A stretch of DNA of 64,000 nt from AP-15 sp963775875 (GCA_963775875.1 CAVZKP010000033.1:1-64000); one strand, 5' to 3'; counted from the first letter of the stretch, positions 9,108-17,966 are shown. A program made the numbers and translations. The notes: generated by a model from the sequence alone, not told the origin.

Positions 9108-10271
9108 CTAGCGCAGACCGAGGCCGCGGGCGATGATGCCGCGCAATACCTCGCGGGTGCCGCCCTGGATCGTCAGCTTGGGGGCGATCAGGGTGGTGTA
9201 GCGCAAAGCCTCCTCGAACCGGTCGTCGTTGCTGTCGGGCTGCGCGTCGCTGGGCGGCGGCGCCAGCAGGCGCACCTTGTCGGGCAGGGCCTGCTCGAAA
9301 TTGGTGCCGAGATCCTTGACTACCGCCAATTCGACCGCCGGCGTCAGCCCGCTTCTGCAGCATGCCGGCGACCGACAATGACATCCGGCGCAAGGTGGCG
9401 AGATGGGCGACCTGGCGGCCGATGCCCTCGGCCAGGCGCTCGCCGGGTTCCTCGCCGGCGATCCGGACCAGCTCGACCAGGCTGGAGAACGTCTCGATCC
9501 AGCGGTCGGGGCCGCTGCGCTCGTAAGCGAGTTCGTCGGTCGCCTGTTTCCACGCCATGTCGATCTCGCCGATCAGATGCGAGTCGGGCAGAAACGCGTC
9601 GTCGAACACGACCTCGTTGAAATCATGGCCGCCGGTCAGGTTGATGATCGGGCGGGTGGTGATGCCCGGGAATCTTCATCTCGACCAGGAACTGGGTCAG
9701 CCCGTGCCGCCGGTTCTCCTTGGTCGAGGGCGAGGTGCGCAGCAGCGCGATCATGTAATCGGCTTCATGCGCGTTGCTGGTCCAGATCTTGCGCCCGTTG
9801 ACCAGCCAGCCGCCATCGGTCTTGGTCGCCCGGGTCGAGGCGGCGAACACGTCCGATCCCGAGTTGGGCTCGCTCAGACCGATGCAGAAGCACAATTCGC
9901 CGGCGGCGATGCGCGGCAGGATCTTTTGCCGGATCTCCTCCTGGCCGTAGCGCAGGATCACCGGGCCGCTCTGGCGGTCGGCCGTCGAATGGGCCCGGGT
10001 CGGCGCGTGCGCCGCCAGCAATCTCCTCGGTCACGACATAGCGTTCGAGCTGCGAGCGCTCATGGCCGCCGTATTTCTTCGGCCAGGTCATGCCGATCCA
10101 GCCCTTGGCCCCGACCTTGCGGCTGAATTCCGGCGAGAACCCGCCCTTGCCGCGATGCGGGGAAAACGTGCCGGCCTCGGCCTCCTGGCGCAGAAAGGCG
10201 CGAACTTCCTGGCGCAATTCCTTGGCTTGCGGCGGCAGCTCGACCGGATCGAAGCGAAAGCTGGTGGTCAT
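9108..10271 (-). pseudogene. Acyl-CoA dehydrogenase (second of pair), three frameshifts
   Basis: The start is ATG 10271 (MTTSFRFDPVELPPQAKELRQEVRAFL), with GTGAGG upstream. The FAD acyl-CoA dehydrogenase fold is recognisable in successive frames: N-terminal helices with GWIGMTWPKKYGG, the middle beta domain with CIGLSEPNSGSDVFA and GGWLVNGRKIWTSNAHEADYM, and the C-terminal helices ending TIQGGTREVLRGIIARGLGLR. Frame breaks near 10015, 9667 (GG read as GGG) and 9351 (extra C after AAG) are all +1. Removing three bases gives exactly 387 codons, a normal size. The C-terminal QGGTREV replaces the catalytic-Glu region of some short-chain enzymes, resembling FadE-type steroid/branched acyl dehydrogenases. 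It is in an operon with the two neighbouring genes (23-bp and 4-bp gaps). Confidence 0.8.
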
Positions 10272-10294
10272 CGACGCCTCACGATTCCTGGATC

Positions 10295-11348
10295 TTATGA
10301 GTCTTGGGTGATGAACGGCCACAGCCGGTCGGCGCCCTGCGGCGGCCACCATCTGGCCGAGACGCGTCGCCCACACCGTCTCGTTGCCGAACTCCTCGCG
10401 CCACGCCCATAGCCGCCGCGTCGCGTGATGCAGGGAATGCTCGTAGGTGAAACCCATCGCGCCATGCGCCTGATGGGCGATCGCGGCGCCGGTGCCGGCG
10501 GCCTCGCCGGCGCGCACCTTGGCGATCGCCACCTCGGCGATGCCGATTTCCGGCCCGGCGCAGGCTTCGGCGGCGAGATCGGCGGCCGCACCCGCCGCGG
10601 CGACCTCGCCCGCCAGGGTGGCGAGGTTGTGCTGAACCGCCTGAAACTTGGCGATCGGCCGCCCGAACTGCGAACGGTCGAGCGCATATTGCACCGATTG
10701 CTCGAGGATCTTTTCGAGCGCGCCGGCCATCTGCTGCAGCCGCACCGCGGCGCCGAAACGCTGCAGCGCGTCTTCGTCGAGGTCGGCCGGTTGGACGATT
10801 TCGGGGGTCACGCCATCGAACGACACGGTGTCGCGGGGTTCGCCGGCGAGGCTGCTGTCATGGCTGATCGGCAGCCCGGCGGCCGCGACCAGCGCTACCG
10901 CACACGCCTCGCCGCGGTGAACCAGAACGGCGATATGGCCGGCATTGCGCGCGAACGGCACCCGTCGCGCCCGGCCGCTGAGCCGGCCGTCGGCCCCGAG
11001 CGCGATATGGCCGTCGGCATGCACCGGGGCGATGGTCAGCGGTCCGCCCGGCGCCGCGATCCCGGCGCGCGCCAGCAGCCAGCCGGCCATCAGCGTCTCG
11101 GCCAGCGGCACCGGGACGGCGAAGCGGCCGGCCGCGCGCAGCACCGCAAAGCCGTCGGCCATCGCCGCACCGCCGCCGCCGAGATCGTCCGGAACCCAGG
11201 CCAGGGTCAGCCCCAACTCTTCGAGCGCATCCCATAACGCCTTCGGCCACACCCCCTTCTCGGCATCGTTGACGGTGGCGGGCGGGCACAGATCCTGAAA
11301 GATGCGGGTCGCGGTATCGACGATGATATTGTCGGTGCTGTCGCTCAT
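10295..11348 (-). pseudogene. Acyl-CoA dehydrogenase (first of pair), one frameshift near the 3' end
   Basis: The start is ATG 11348 (MSDSTDNIIVDTATRIFQDL). The protein is a shorter, ~350-residue acyl-CoA dehydrogenase-like subunit with the C-terminal helical domain well preserved (residues ~225-345: ALDRSQFGRPIAKFQAVQHNLA, HQAHGAMGFTYEHSLHHATRRLWAW). A +1 slip in a GGG run near 10336 throws the frame into the next gene, producing an artificial fusion ORF. The corrected end is GADRLWPFITQDS with stop at 10295. Short and full-length dehydrogenases encoded side by side commonly form heteromeric enzymes acting on bulky or branched acyl-CoAs, which is inferred here. The 136 bp upstream is shared with the divergent toxin-antitoxin operon. 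Confidence 0.8.
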
Positions 11349-11453
11349 CCCGATACCCGCTTCTGACTGGCCGTTATCGTCGATCGTAAAGCAGGCGAGG
11401 GAGGACGGGAAGCGGCAGCGCAAACGGTTTACCTATTGGATTGAAAACCTGTA

Positions 11454-11473
11454 AGCTGGACTAAAGACCAGCT
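11454..11473 (+). promoter_or_regulatory. Candidate antitoxin operator (6-bp inverted repeat)
   Basis: AGCTGG and CCAGCT form a perfect inverted repeat with an 8-bp spacer, ending just 3 bp before the likely ribosome-binding site of the antitoxin gene at 11485. Phd/VapB antitoxins autoregulate by binding palindromes at this position. The assignment is inference from location. Confidence 0.4.
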
Positions 11474-11484
11474 GGGAGCGAGTA

Positions 11485-11727
11485 ATGCGTGAAATCGGAG
11501 CGTTCGAAGCCAAGAACCGGCTCGGCGCCCTGCTCGATCGTGTGGAACACGGGGAAGAGATCGTGATCACCCGGCGCGGCAGGCCCGTGGCCCGGCTGGT
11601 GCCGGCGGGACCGGATTTCGATCGTGAAAGGGCTCGCCGGGCTATTGCCGGCTTGATCGACGCCAGTCGCGGCATCACTCTCGGCGGCCTGAAGATCAGA
11701 GATTTGATCAACGAGGGGCGCTCGTGA
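11485..11727 (+). CDS. Phd/YefM-family antitoxin (VapB partner)
   Basis: An 80-residue protein starts at ATG 11485 with GGAGCG nine bases upstream. The N-terminal ~50 residues show the Phd/YefM DNA-binding and dimerisation fold (MREIGAFEAKNRLGALLDRVEHGEEIVITRRGRPVARLVP). The charged C-terminal part (residues ~55-80) would wrap around the toxin. It should neutralise the PIN-domain RNase encoded next, whose GTG start overlaps this stop codon (GTGA), and repress the operon through the upstream inverted repeat. Confidence 0.9.
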   Translation: MREIGAFEAKNRLGALLDRVEHGEEIVITRRGRPVARLVPAGPDFDRERARRAIAGLIDASRGITLGGLKIRDLINEGRS

Positions 11728-12131
11728 GCTTTGTCCTCGACAACTCGGTGGCGCTGACTTGGTGCTTCGAGGATGAACGGTCACCGGCTACAATGGCCCT
11801 GCTCGAACAAATCGGCGAACTGGGCGCAGTGGCGCCGATGTTGTGGCCGCTCGAAGCCCTGAACGGGCTTCTCGTCGCCGAGCGGCGCGGCCGTCTCGAT
11901 GCCGCCCAACGGCATACTCTGACTGGTTTCCTCAGCGCGCTGCCGATCAAGCTCGATGATGAAACAGCGAGCCAGGCATGGACCGCCACCGCCGATCTCG
12001 CCGAACGGTTCAATCTTTCCAGCTATGACGCCGCCTATCTCGAACTCGCGCAACGCCGCAATCTGCCGCTCGCCTCGCTCGACCGGGATCTGCGAGCCGC
12101 CGCCACGGCTTTGGGTCTCGTGGTTTTGTGA
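11724..12131 (+). CDS. vapC: VapC-type PIN-domain toxin RNase
   Basis: The 135-residue PIN protein starts at the GTG overlapping the antitoxin stop. Acidic residues expected for Mg2+-dependent RNase activity are present: Asp6 (FVLDNSVAL), a Glu around residue 44 (WPLEALNGL), an Asp in LSSYDAAYLELA (~100) and Asp residues in ASLDRDLRAAA (~115). VapC toxins inhibit translation by cutting tRNA or rRNA when freed from the antitoxin. The pairing with a Phd-type rather than classical VapB antitoxin is common in alphaproteobacteria. The complete catalytic set suggests a functional module. Confidence 0.88.
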   Translation: MSFVLDNSVALTWCFEDERSPATMALLEQIGELGAVAPMLWPLEALNGLLVAERRGRLDAAQRHTLTGFLSALPIKLDDETASQAWTATADLAERFNLSSYDAAYLELAQRRNLPLASLDRDLRAAATALGLVVL

Positions 12132-12139
12132 GGTTAGCT

Positions 12140-12469
12140 ATGTTCATCGCGATGAACCGCTTCAAGGTCGTCCCCGGATCGCAGGCGGATTTCGAGCGGG
12201 TGTGGACGAGCCGTGACAGCCGCCTGCACGAGGTCCCCGGCTTTATCGCCTTCCATCTGCTGCGCGGGCCGGAGCGCGACGACCACGTGCTCTATTCCTC
12301 GCATACCTTGTGGCGCAGCCGGGACGATTTCGAAGCCTGGACCCGGTCCGAGGCGTTCCGCCTCGCCCATCGCGACGCCGGCTCGAACCGGCCGCTCTAT
12401 CTCGGCCACCCCGAATTCGAAGGCTTCGAAGTGATCCAGACGGTGGGACCCGCGGTGGCCGCTCGATAA
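12140..12469 (+). CDS. IsdG/HmuQ-like heme-degrading monooxygenase
   Basis: This 109-residue antibiotic-biosynthesis-monooxygenase fold protein begins at ATG 12140. Its GTGAGG ribosome-binding site overlaps the vapC stop, so it is probably co-transcribed with the toxin pair. The sequence FIAMNRFKVVPGSQADFERVW ... VPGFIAFHLLRGPE ... SSHTLWRSRDDFEAWTRSEAFRLAH matches rhizobial HmuQ/HmuD and IsdG heme oxygenases. It includes the early Asn of the NRF motif, the conserved Trp (LWRS) and the late His (AFRLAH) that place and ligate heme. The probable role is cytoplasmic heme cleavage for iron. Other ABM-fold activities cannot be excluded. Confidence 0.7.
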   Translation: MFIAMNRFKVVPGSQADFERVWTSRDSRLHEVPGFIAFHLLRGPERDDHVLYSSHTLWRSRDDFEAWTRSEAFRLAHRDAGSNRPLYLGHPEFEGFEVIQTVGPAVAAR

Positions 12470-12609
12470 TGGGGAGACGCGATAGGTTCATCGTCGACAC
12501 CCAGCCGCACATCTGGGGCGCGGACACGGCGCAGCGGTTATGGGGTCTGCGATTGGCTCGGTTGGCCCCTGCCCAGCTGATTCGTCACAGGGTCAGGCGA
12601 ATGCCTTGA
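12469..12609 (+). pseudogene. Truncated amidohydrolase, N-terminal remnant
   Basis: The ATG overlaps the heme-oxygenase stop (TAATG). The first ~24 codons read MGRRDRFIVDTQPHIWGADTAQRLW. This matches the start of amidohydrolase-2 (ACMSD-like) enzymes, whose N-terminal beta strand carries the metal-binding D-x-Q-x-H-I-W motif. Similarity stops after about 12545 and the frame ends at 12609, leaving no catalytic domain. The 3' part has apparently been deleted and replaced by the convergent small gene at 12593-12814. This is a gene remnant rather than a functional small protein. Confidence 0.6.
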
Positions 12610-12814
12610 TCACGAGAGAGGCGACGCTGACCACCGGAGAAAAAACGCCAGCGAGTGTGACGCCGAGCATCCATTTGATCACTGCCAGGTCCTGCTCGAT
12701 CTTGACGAAGCGACTCTCGTATGCCGCCAACTCCTCCGCCGCGGCGCGCGCTTTCTCGTCCGGCGCGCCTGCCGCCACGAACGCGTCGTACGTCTTTGAG
12801 AGCATTACCGCCAT
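12593..12814 (-). CDS. Small coiled-coil protein with C-terminal membrane anchor
   Basis: The 73-residue product starts at ATG 12814 with GGAG upstream. Residues ~5-45 (SKTYDAFVAAGAPDEKARAAAEELAAYESRFVKIEQDLAVIKW) are amphipathic, Ala/Glu-rich helix with heptad character. Residues ~46-72 form a single hydrophobic segment. Small proteins with this architecture (DUF1640/CCDC90-like) are common in alphaproteobacteria, often near mobile or toxin modules, but have no assigned function. Confidence 0.6.
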   Translation of the reverse strand: MAVMLSKTYDAFVAAGAPDEKARAAAEELAAYESRFVKIEQDLAVIKWMLGVTLAGVFSPVVSVASLVIKAFA

Positions 12815-12887
12815 CTGGACAGCGCCTCCGTCTCCGCAAGATTGGGATGCAGCGCGACATCAGCAATCGCGACCAAGTTCGGGCGGC

Positions 12888-14045
12888 CTAGGCGATGACC
12901 TTCGCTTCCCGTAATTCACCGAGGGTGGCGCGGTCGTAGCCGAGGATGCCGGAGAGCACCTCGTCGGTGTGCTGGCCGGGGGTCGGCACCGGGCCGATCC
13001 GGCCGGGGGTCTTCGACATCTTGATCGTGGCGCCGGGCAGGTACATCTCGCCGGCCACCGGGTCCTCCATCTTGACCAGCATCTCGCGCTCCCACAGATG
13101 CGGGTCCTCGGCGACCTGCGGGATGGTCTTGACCGGCGCGACCGGGATGTCGGCCTCGACCAGGGTGGTGACGATCTCCTCGACCGTGTGCGCCAGGCAC
13201 CACGCCTCGACCTTTTTGCGCGGGCTGTCGTCGAGGCTCATGCGCCCGGTAAAGGCGCCGGTATTGGCAACCGCATCGGCGTCGCCGGTGGCGATCTGCA
13301 ACAGCTTTGAGCCCATGACGCGCCCCGAGGCGGAGATCACCACATGGCCGTCCTTGGCCTGGTAGGGCGGCCTTCCGCCTTCGCCGCCCTCCTCGCCGGT
13401 GGCGAGATAGTACGAGGTCGGGATCTCGACCATGGTCAATGCCGAATCCATCAGGCAGACATCGACCACCTGGCCCTCGCCGGTGCGGTCGCGATGATGG
13501 AGCGCGGCCAGCATCCCGATCGTCGCGTGCAACGAGGTATAGCGGTCGACGATCGACGAGGCGGTGCCGAGCGGCCGGCCGATCGGCGTCCCGGTCAGGT
13601 GCATCAGGCCGCTCATCGCCTGGCCCAGCGGATCGAAGGCCGGGCGGTCGCGATAGGGGCCGTATTGGCCGAAGCCCGAAACCGAACCCAGAATGATGTC
13701 CGGCTTCAGCTCGCGCAGCCGCTCATAGCCAAAGCCCATCTTGTCCATGACCCCCGGGCGGAAATTCTGCAACACGATGTCGGCGGTCTTGACCAATGCC
13801 GCGAAGATCTCCTTGCCGCGCTCGTTGCGCAGATCGAGGCACAGGCTTTTCTTGCCGCGATTGTAGACCGAGAAATAGACGCTCTGGCCGCGCACCAATG
13901 GCGGCGACTGCCGGGTTTCCTCGCCGCCCAGCTTCTCGATCTTGATCACCTCGGCGCCGAGGTCGGAGAGGATCATGCCGCCGCGCGGCCCGGCCTGGTA
14001 CCGCGCCAGTTCCAGCACCCTGATCCCGTCGAGGGCTCCGCTCAT
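12888..14045 (-). CDS. CaiB/BaiF-type (class III) CoA-transferase
   Basis: A 385-residue family III CoA-transferase that moves CoA between acyl groups through an aspartyl-CoA anhydride. The N-terminal Rossmann-like domain begins GIRVLELARYQAGPRGGMILSDLGAEVIKIE. NFRPGVMDKMGFGYERL and GSVSGFGQYGPYRDRPAFDPLGQAMSGLM follow at residues ~94-147. Asp167 in SSIVDRYTSLHATIGML sits at the family's catalytic position. The C-terminal part carries the usual PGATIKMSKTPGRIGPVPTPGQHTDEVL. It is divergent from the crotonase at 14133 (87-bp gap), suggesting a shared control region. The substrate is unknown, most likely an organic acid feeding the neighbouring beta-oxidation-like enzymes. Confidence 0.9.
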   Translation of the reverse strand: MSGALDGIRVLELARYQAGPRGGMILSDLGAEVIKIEKLGGEETRQSPPLVRGQSVYFSVYNRGKKSLCLDLRNERGKEIFAALVKTADIVLQNFRPGVMDKMGFGYERLRELKPDIILGSVSGFGQYGPYRDRPAFDPLGQAMSGLMHLTGTPIGRPLGTASSIVDRYTSLHATIGMLAALHHRDRTGEGQVVDVCLMDSALTMVEIPTSYYLATGEEGGEGGRPPYQAKDGHVVISASGRVMGSKLLQIATGDADAVANTGAFTGRMSLDDSPRKKVEAWCLAHTVEEIVTTLVEADIPVAPVKTIPQVAEDPHLWEREMLVKMEDPVAGEMYLPGATIKMSKTPGRIGPVPTPGQHTDEVLSGILGYDRATLGELREAKVIA

Positions 14046-14132
14046 CGCCGCCTCCTGCTATCGCATCGCGGTTGAGCTAACACCCGCTCCTGCGTAGTGT
14101 CAAACTACCGGAGCGGCAAAGGAGGGCGGGCC

Positions 14133-14891
14133 ATGTCCAACGAATTCATTTTGACCGAGCGCATCGACAGCGTTGCCCTGATCACCCTGAACCGGCCGGA
14201 AAAGCTCAACGCGCTGAGCTTTGGCCTGGTGCGCGAGCTCGACGAGGCATTGAGCGAGTACGAAAAGGAGGACGCGGTCAAGGCGGTGATCCTGACCGGC
14301 GCCGGGGAGCGGGCGTTTTCGGCCGGCGCCGACATTCACGAGATGGCCGGGCTGTCGGCCGAGGAATTGGCTCAGCGCCAGGCGTTTCGCAGCGAGGCCA
14401 CCTGGCATGTCGCGACTTTTTCAAAGCCATTGATCGGCGCTATCAACGGGCTCGCCTATGGCGGCGCGGCCCTCTTATCCTCGACCCTCGATCTGCGCAT
14501 CGGCTGCGAACGCAGCCAATTCCGCTTTCTGGCGGCGAGCTATGGCCGGGTCAACTCGACCTGGTCGCTGCCATTGCTGGTCGGTCTGCCCAAGGCCAAG
14601 GAACTGCTCTACACCGGCCGGGTGGTCGCCGCCGAGGAAGCCGAGCGGATCGGTCTGTTGAACCAGATCGTGCCGGCGGCGCGGCTGGTCGAGACCGCCA
14701 TCGAGATGGCCCAGATGATCGCCAAGAACGACGCGCGCATGGTCCAGGGGATCAAGCGTCTGCTGCATGAGCAGATCGGCATGGACTGGCGCGAGTGTTA
14801 CGCCACCGAGGAGGATGCGCGCGCCACCTGGCTTTCCGCCGGCCATCCGCGCGAGGGGTTCAAGGAGTTCCTGAGCCGCAAGCCCGGCTGA
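14133..14891 (+). CDS. Crotonase-fold protein lacking both canonical glutamates
   Basis: The 252-residue protein starts at ATG 14133, preceded by GGAGGG. The N-terminus (ALITLNRPEKLNAL) and the oxyanion-hole segment (GERAFSAGADIHEMAG) are typical of crotonases. However, the two acid-base glutamates of enoyl-CoA hydratase are absent. The GGGCELAxxCD region reads GGAALLSSTLD, and the FGQPE region reads FRFLAASYGRVNSTW. The protein should still bind acyl-CoA and stabilise an enolate, so a decarboxylase, isomerase or hydrolase-type activity is more likely than hydration. It is close in sequence to the protein at 19774, including the YGR-V/I-NSTW motif, so the two are paralogs. Confidence 0.85.
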   Translation: MSNEFILTERIDSVALITLNRPEKLNALSFGLVRELDEALSEYEKEDAVKAVILTGAGERAFSAGADIHEMAGLSAEELAQRQAFRSEATWHVATFSKPLIGAINGLAYGGAALLSSTLDLRIGCERSQFRFLAASYGRVNSTWSLPLLVGLPKAKELLYTGRVVAAEEAERIGLLNQIVPAARLVETAIEMAQMIAKNDARMVQGIKRLLHEQIGMDWRECYATEEDARATWLSAGHPREGFKEFLSRKPG

Positions 14892-15075
14892 GCGAAGCAG
14901 CCGAAAGCGACTAAATTTCACTAGATGAGATTGCGTCGTCATCGCGGCAAAGGTCAGGCGAGGGCCGCAATGCATTCCTTCGCCTGTCCGCCCTTCCAAG
15001 CAGCGACGATTCATCCCGCTCCCAGGCAGTTGGTTAGTATCGGTTCCGTCAGCCGCTGACCTGATTGCGGCCAGG

Positions 15076-16737
15076 GTGAAACGAATGCGCGGTTATCTGT
15101 CCAAGCGATTTCCGGATTTTTCTTTTGGAAGATCGCGCAATCTGCTTGCCGGTGATTACGTATACTTCCTATTTTTCGTAATTATCATCGCCGCGCTATA
15201 TTTATTGCTGCCGAAAGACGGCGCCATCTACTGGTCGGATTCGGCGCGACATGCCATGAACGGCGCCTTTGTCCTCGACTTCCTAAAGGCGATGCCGTTG
15301 CGCCATCCGGTCCAGTTCGCCTTTGATTACTATCGTCAGTGGCCGGCATTGACGATCCTGTTTTATCCGCCATTATTTTACGCGGCACTGGCGGCCACCT
15401 ATGCAGTATTTGGCGTGTCCGAGGCGACCGCGCTGCTGACCGAAATGATCTTTCTGCTGATATTGGCCTGGGGGGCATTTCGTCTTTCGCGTCACTGGCT
15501 TGATCCGCTGCCGGCATTCGCCGCTGCCCTGCTGCTGATCGGGGCGCCGGAATTGGCCTATTGGGGCCGCCAGATCATGCTCGACATTCCGGCCTATGCC
15601 TTCTTGATCTGGTCCGCGGCGTTTCTGGTCCGCTACACCAAGGCGCAGTCGCCGACCGCCCTCTATGCCGCGGTCGTGTGCGCCGTCGCCGCGGTCTACA
15701 CCAAGTACAATGCGATATTCTTTGGCGTCACGATCGCGGCGGCGCTGCTTTATCTCCATGGCTGGTCGGCGCTGCGCCATGGTGCGGTGCTGCGGGCGGC
15801 GGCGCTCGCCGCGGTTTTGCTGGCGCCGATCGTGGCGGTCTTCTTCGCCTTCGCGCATTACGACCTGAGCCAGGCCGACGCCATTCCCGGGGCCGCGGCG
15901 CGTTGGAGCATCGGCGCGCTGACCTATTACGCCCGGATCCTGCCTGCGGTGCTTTCCTGGCCGACCCTCGCGCTCGCCGGGCTCTATGTGCTGGCTTTGC
16001 CCTTCGTCCCGGCTTTGCGGCTGCCCCGCGGCGACGCTTTGGTGCTGATCGCCTGGCTAGCCAGCGGCTATGTGTTCTATTCGATGATCGCGGTCAAGGA
16101 GCCGCGGCATATCCTGTTCATTACCTATCCGTTGGTGCTGGCGGCGATCCTGCTCGTCGATCGGACGCTGGTTCGATTCACACTCCGCTCTGCGGTGCTG
16201 GCGGTCCTGGTCGGCGGCGTGTGGGCGGCGACCTTGATCACCCGACCGGTGCCGTATGTCGGCGGCAATCGCCAGGCGGCCGAAGCGGTCGCGCTGCTGG
16301 CTCCGCCGCAGACCAATATCGGTTTCTGGGGAAGCCTCGACGGCACCTTCATCTACGCGCTGCGCGCCTACACCCCGCGGCGCGACCTCGGCGTGGTGCG
16401 GATCGACAAGCTGTTGTTCCGCAATGTGACGGTCTATCTGGAGAACGGCTACACCCAGAAAATCATGACGCCGCAGCAGATCACCGACCTGATGTTCAAG
16501 CTGCACATTCAATATCTGGTGGTGCAGACCGGCTTCCACGACAATATCTCCGCCGTAAAACCGTTCTATCAGGCGCTATCCAGCGACAAGTTCACCGAGG
16601 TAGAACGGATTCCGATGACTTCCAACTACCCGTTTCCGTTCGTCACCCAGCTCGTCCTCTATCGCCTCAAAGCCGAGGTGCCGCGCGGCCTGGTGGCGCC
16701 GCACATGCAGATCGAATTGCTCGGCCGATCGCTTTGA
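15076..16737 (+). CDS. PMT/ArnT-like (GT39/GT83) membrane glycosyltransferase
   Basis: A 553-residue membrane protein with about ten to twelve helices, spanning residues ~28-400, then a soluble C-terminal domain of ~150 residues. The first periplasmic loop carries YWSDSARHAMNGAF. The Asp there is in the position of the catalytic/metal Asp of lipid-phosphosugar dependent transferases, and KEPRHILFITYPL resembles a conserved late motif. Such enzymes transfer a sugar from a polyprenyl carrier to lipid A, protein or glycan at the periplasmic face. The start is GTG 15076 or ATG 15085. It is isolated from the exopolysaccharide locus, so its acceptor is unknown. Confidence 0.75.
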   Translation: MKRMRGYLSKRFPDFSFGRSRNLLAGDYVYFLFFVIIIAALYLLLPKDGAIYWSDSARHAMNGAFVLDFLKAMPLRHPVQFAFDYYRQWPALTILFYPPLFYAALAATYAVFGVSEATALLTEMIFLLILAWGAFRLSRHWLDPLPAFAAALLLIGAPELAYWGRQIMLDIPAYAFLIWSAAFLVRYTKAQSPTALYAAVVCAVAAVYTKYNAIFFGVTIAAALLYLHGWSALRHGAVLRAAALAAVLLAPIVAVFFAFAHYDLSQADAIPGAAARWSIGALTYYARILPAVLSWPTLALAGLYVLALPFVPALRLPRGDALVLIAWLASGYVFYSMIAVKEPRHILFITYPLVLAAILLVDRTLVRFTLRSAVLAVLVGGVWAATLITRPVPYVGGNRQAAEAVALLAPPQTNIGFWGSLDGTFIYALRAYTPRRDLGVVRIDKLLFRNVTVYLENGYTQKIMTPQQITDLMFKLHIQYLVVQTGFHDNISAVKPFYQALSSDKFTEVERIPMTSNYPFPFVTQLVLYRLKAEVPRGLVAPHMQIELLGRSL

Positions 16738-16774
16738 GGATCGTCGCCCCATCGGGCGATGCGCTCTGCCGCCG

Positions 16775-17359
16775 CTAATCCCGCAGGTCGGGAAAATCGG
16801 TCACCACCACCTCGCCGGTTTCGCTGTCGAGCACGGCGCAGCTCAATTGCCGTCCGTTGCCGCTGTCGCGCGCCTCGCCGGCCGAGCCGGGGTTGATCAC
16901 CAGCACCCGGCCGACGCGGCGCACCAGCTGATGATGGGTGTGGCCGTAGAGCACGAAATCCGCCGCGGCCTCGCCGAACCGCGCCAGATGCGAACTGTGC
17001 GGATAGACATAGGCGCCGCGCGGCTCCCATGGCGTCGAATGCACCGCGAGCAGCCTTTTCCCGGCGAGCGACAATTCGAGCCGGTATGGCCGGTCGGCGA
17101 GCCAGTCGAGCAGCGAGCGGTCGATCCACCCGGCGGCGCGGGCGCGGGCGCCGTGCGGCCCGAGAAACCCCTCCTCATGGTTGCCGAGGATCGTATGCGC
17201 CCCGCGCTCTCGGAGCAGCTGCACGACCTCGTTCGAGAAGCGGTATTCGTAGATGCTGTCGCCGAGGCACACGAGTTCGTCGACCTCGCCGATGATCTCC
17301 AATGCCCGCAGCAGACCCCGATGGTTGCAGTGCAGATCGGAGACGATGCCGATCTTCAA
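16775..17359 (-). CDS. YfcE-type metallophosphoesterase
   Basis: The 194-residue calcineurin-like phosphoesterase shows all metal-binding blocks of the YfcE/MJ0936 family: IVSDLHCN (Asp8, His10), CLGDSIYEY (Asp33), LGNHEEG, LAVHSTPWEP and LYGHTHHQL, followed by NPGSAGEARDS. It probably hydrolyses phosphodiesters in the cytoplasm. The physiological substrate is not predictable. Its start codon overlaps the stop of the MaoC-like gene upstream by 4 bp (ATGA), so the two are translationally coupled, although no functional link is obvious. Confidence 0.85.
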   Translation of the reverse strand: MKIGIVSDLHCNHRGLLRALEIIGEVDELVCLGDSIYEYRFSNEVVQLLRERGAHTILGNHEEGFLGPHGARARAAGWIDRSLLDWLADRPYRLELSLAGKRLLAVHSTPWEPRGAYVYPHSSHLARFGEAAADFVLYGHTHHQLVRRVGRVLVINPGSAGEARDSGNGRQLSCAVLDSETGEVVVTDFPDLRD

Positions 17360-17835
17360 AGCTCGCCCCGGCAGCGCAGCAGGTTCATCGGCTTCAGGGT
17401 CATGACGATTTCGCCGTTCTGGTTCAGCACCTCGACCAGGCTGCGCACCATGCCGCGGTCGGGGCGCGAGCGCGATCGCGTCGCGTCGAGCACCGTGACC
17501 CGGATCCGCAGCACGTCGCCGGGCCGGACCGGCCGGGTCCAGCGCAACTCGTCGATGCCCGGGGAGGCGAGGCTCGCGGTCGCCGACAGGAAGTGATCGA
17601 CAAACAGCCGCATCATGATCGCCGCGGTCTGCCAGCCGCTGGCGATCAACCCGCCGAACCGGCCCTGCGCCGCGGCTTCGGCGTCGACATGCATCGGCTG
17701 CGGATCCCAGCGCCGGGCAAAGTCGATGATCTCGGCCTCGCTGACCTCGGTGCCGCCGAATTCGTAGACGGCGCCCGGCGGGTAATCCTCGAAATAGCGG
17801 TCTTCGATCGGCACGGCGAAATCGGGCGGGCTCAA
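17356..17835 (-). CDS. MaoC-like (R)-specific enoyl-CoA hydratase
   Basis: A 159-residue single hot-dog domain protein. The hydratase-2 motif is present: FARRWDPQPMHVD with Asp44 and His49 as the catalytic pair, followed by GRFGGLIASGWQTAAIMMRL. Late residues WTRPVRPGDVLRIRVTVLD are typical of the family. It would hydrate trans-2-enoyl-CoA to the (R)-3-hydroxyacyl-CoA or act on a related thioester in the catabolic cluster. It is divergent from the GMC oxidoreductase gene at 17967 with a 131-bp gap. Confidence 0.85.
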   Translation of the reverse strand: MSPPDFAVPIEDRYFEDYPPGAVYEFGGTEVSEAEIIDFARRWDPQPMHVDAEAAAQGRFGGLIASGWQTAAIMMRLFVDHFLSATASLASPGIDELRWTRPVRPGDVLRIRVTVLDATRSRSRPDRGMVRSLVEVLNQNGEIVMTLKPMNLLRCRGEL

Positions 17836-17966
17836 AGGCGCCTCGTCACAACACGATGGCCGGGCTTGACCCGGCCGGCTGCGACTGCATTACATCAACC
17901 TCGGATAAAAGTCGTGGATCAGCGGGGTGAGCCCGCGCATGACGGATGCGCCCGAAAGGGAGGGGA

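Noticed and set aside
9765..11423. A 552-residue fused double acyl-CoA dehydrogenase
   Set aside because: The apparent fusion is made by a +1 slip near 10336; the first protein ends at 10295 and the second starts at 10271.
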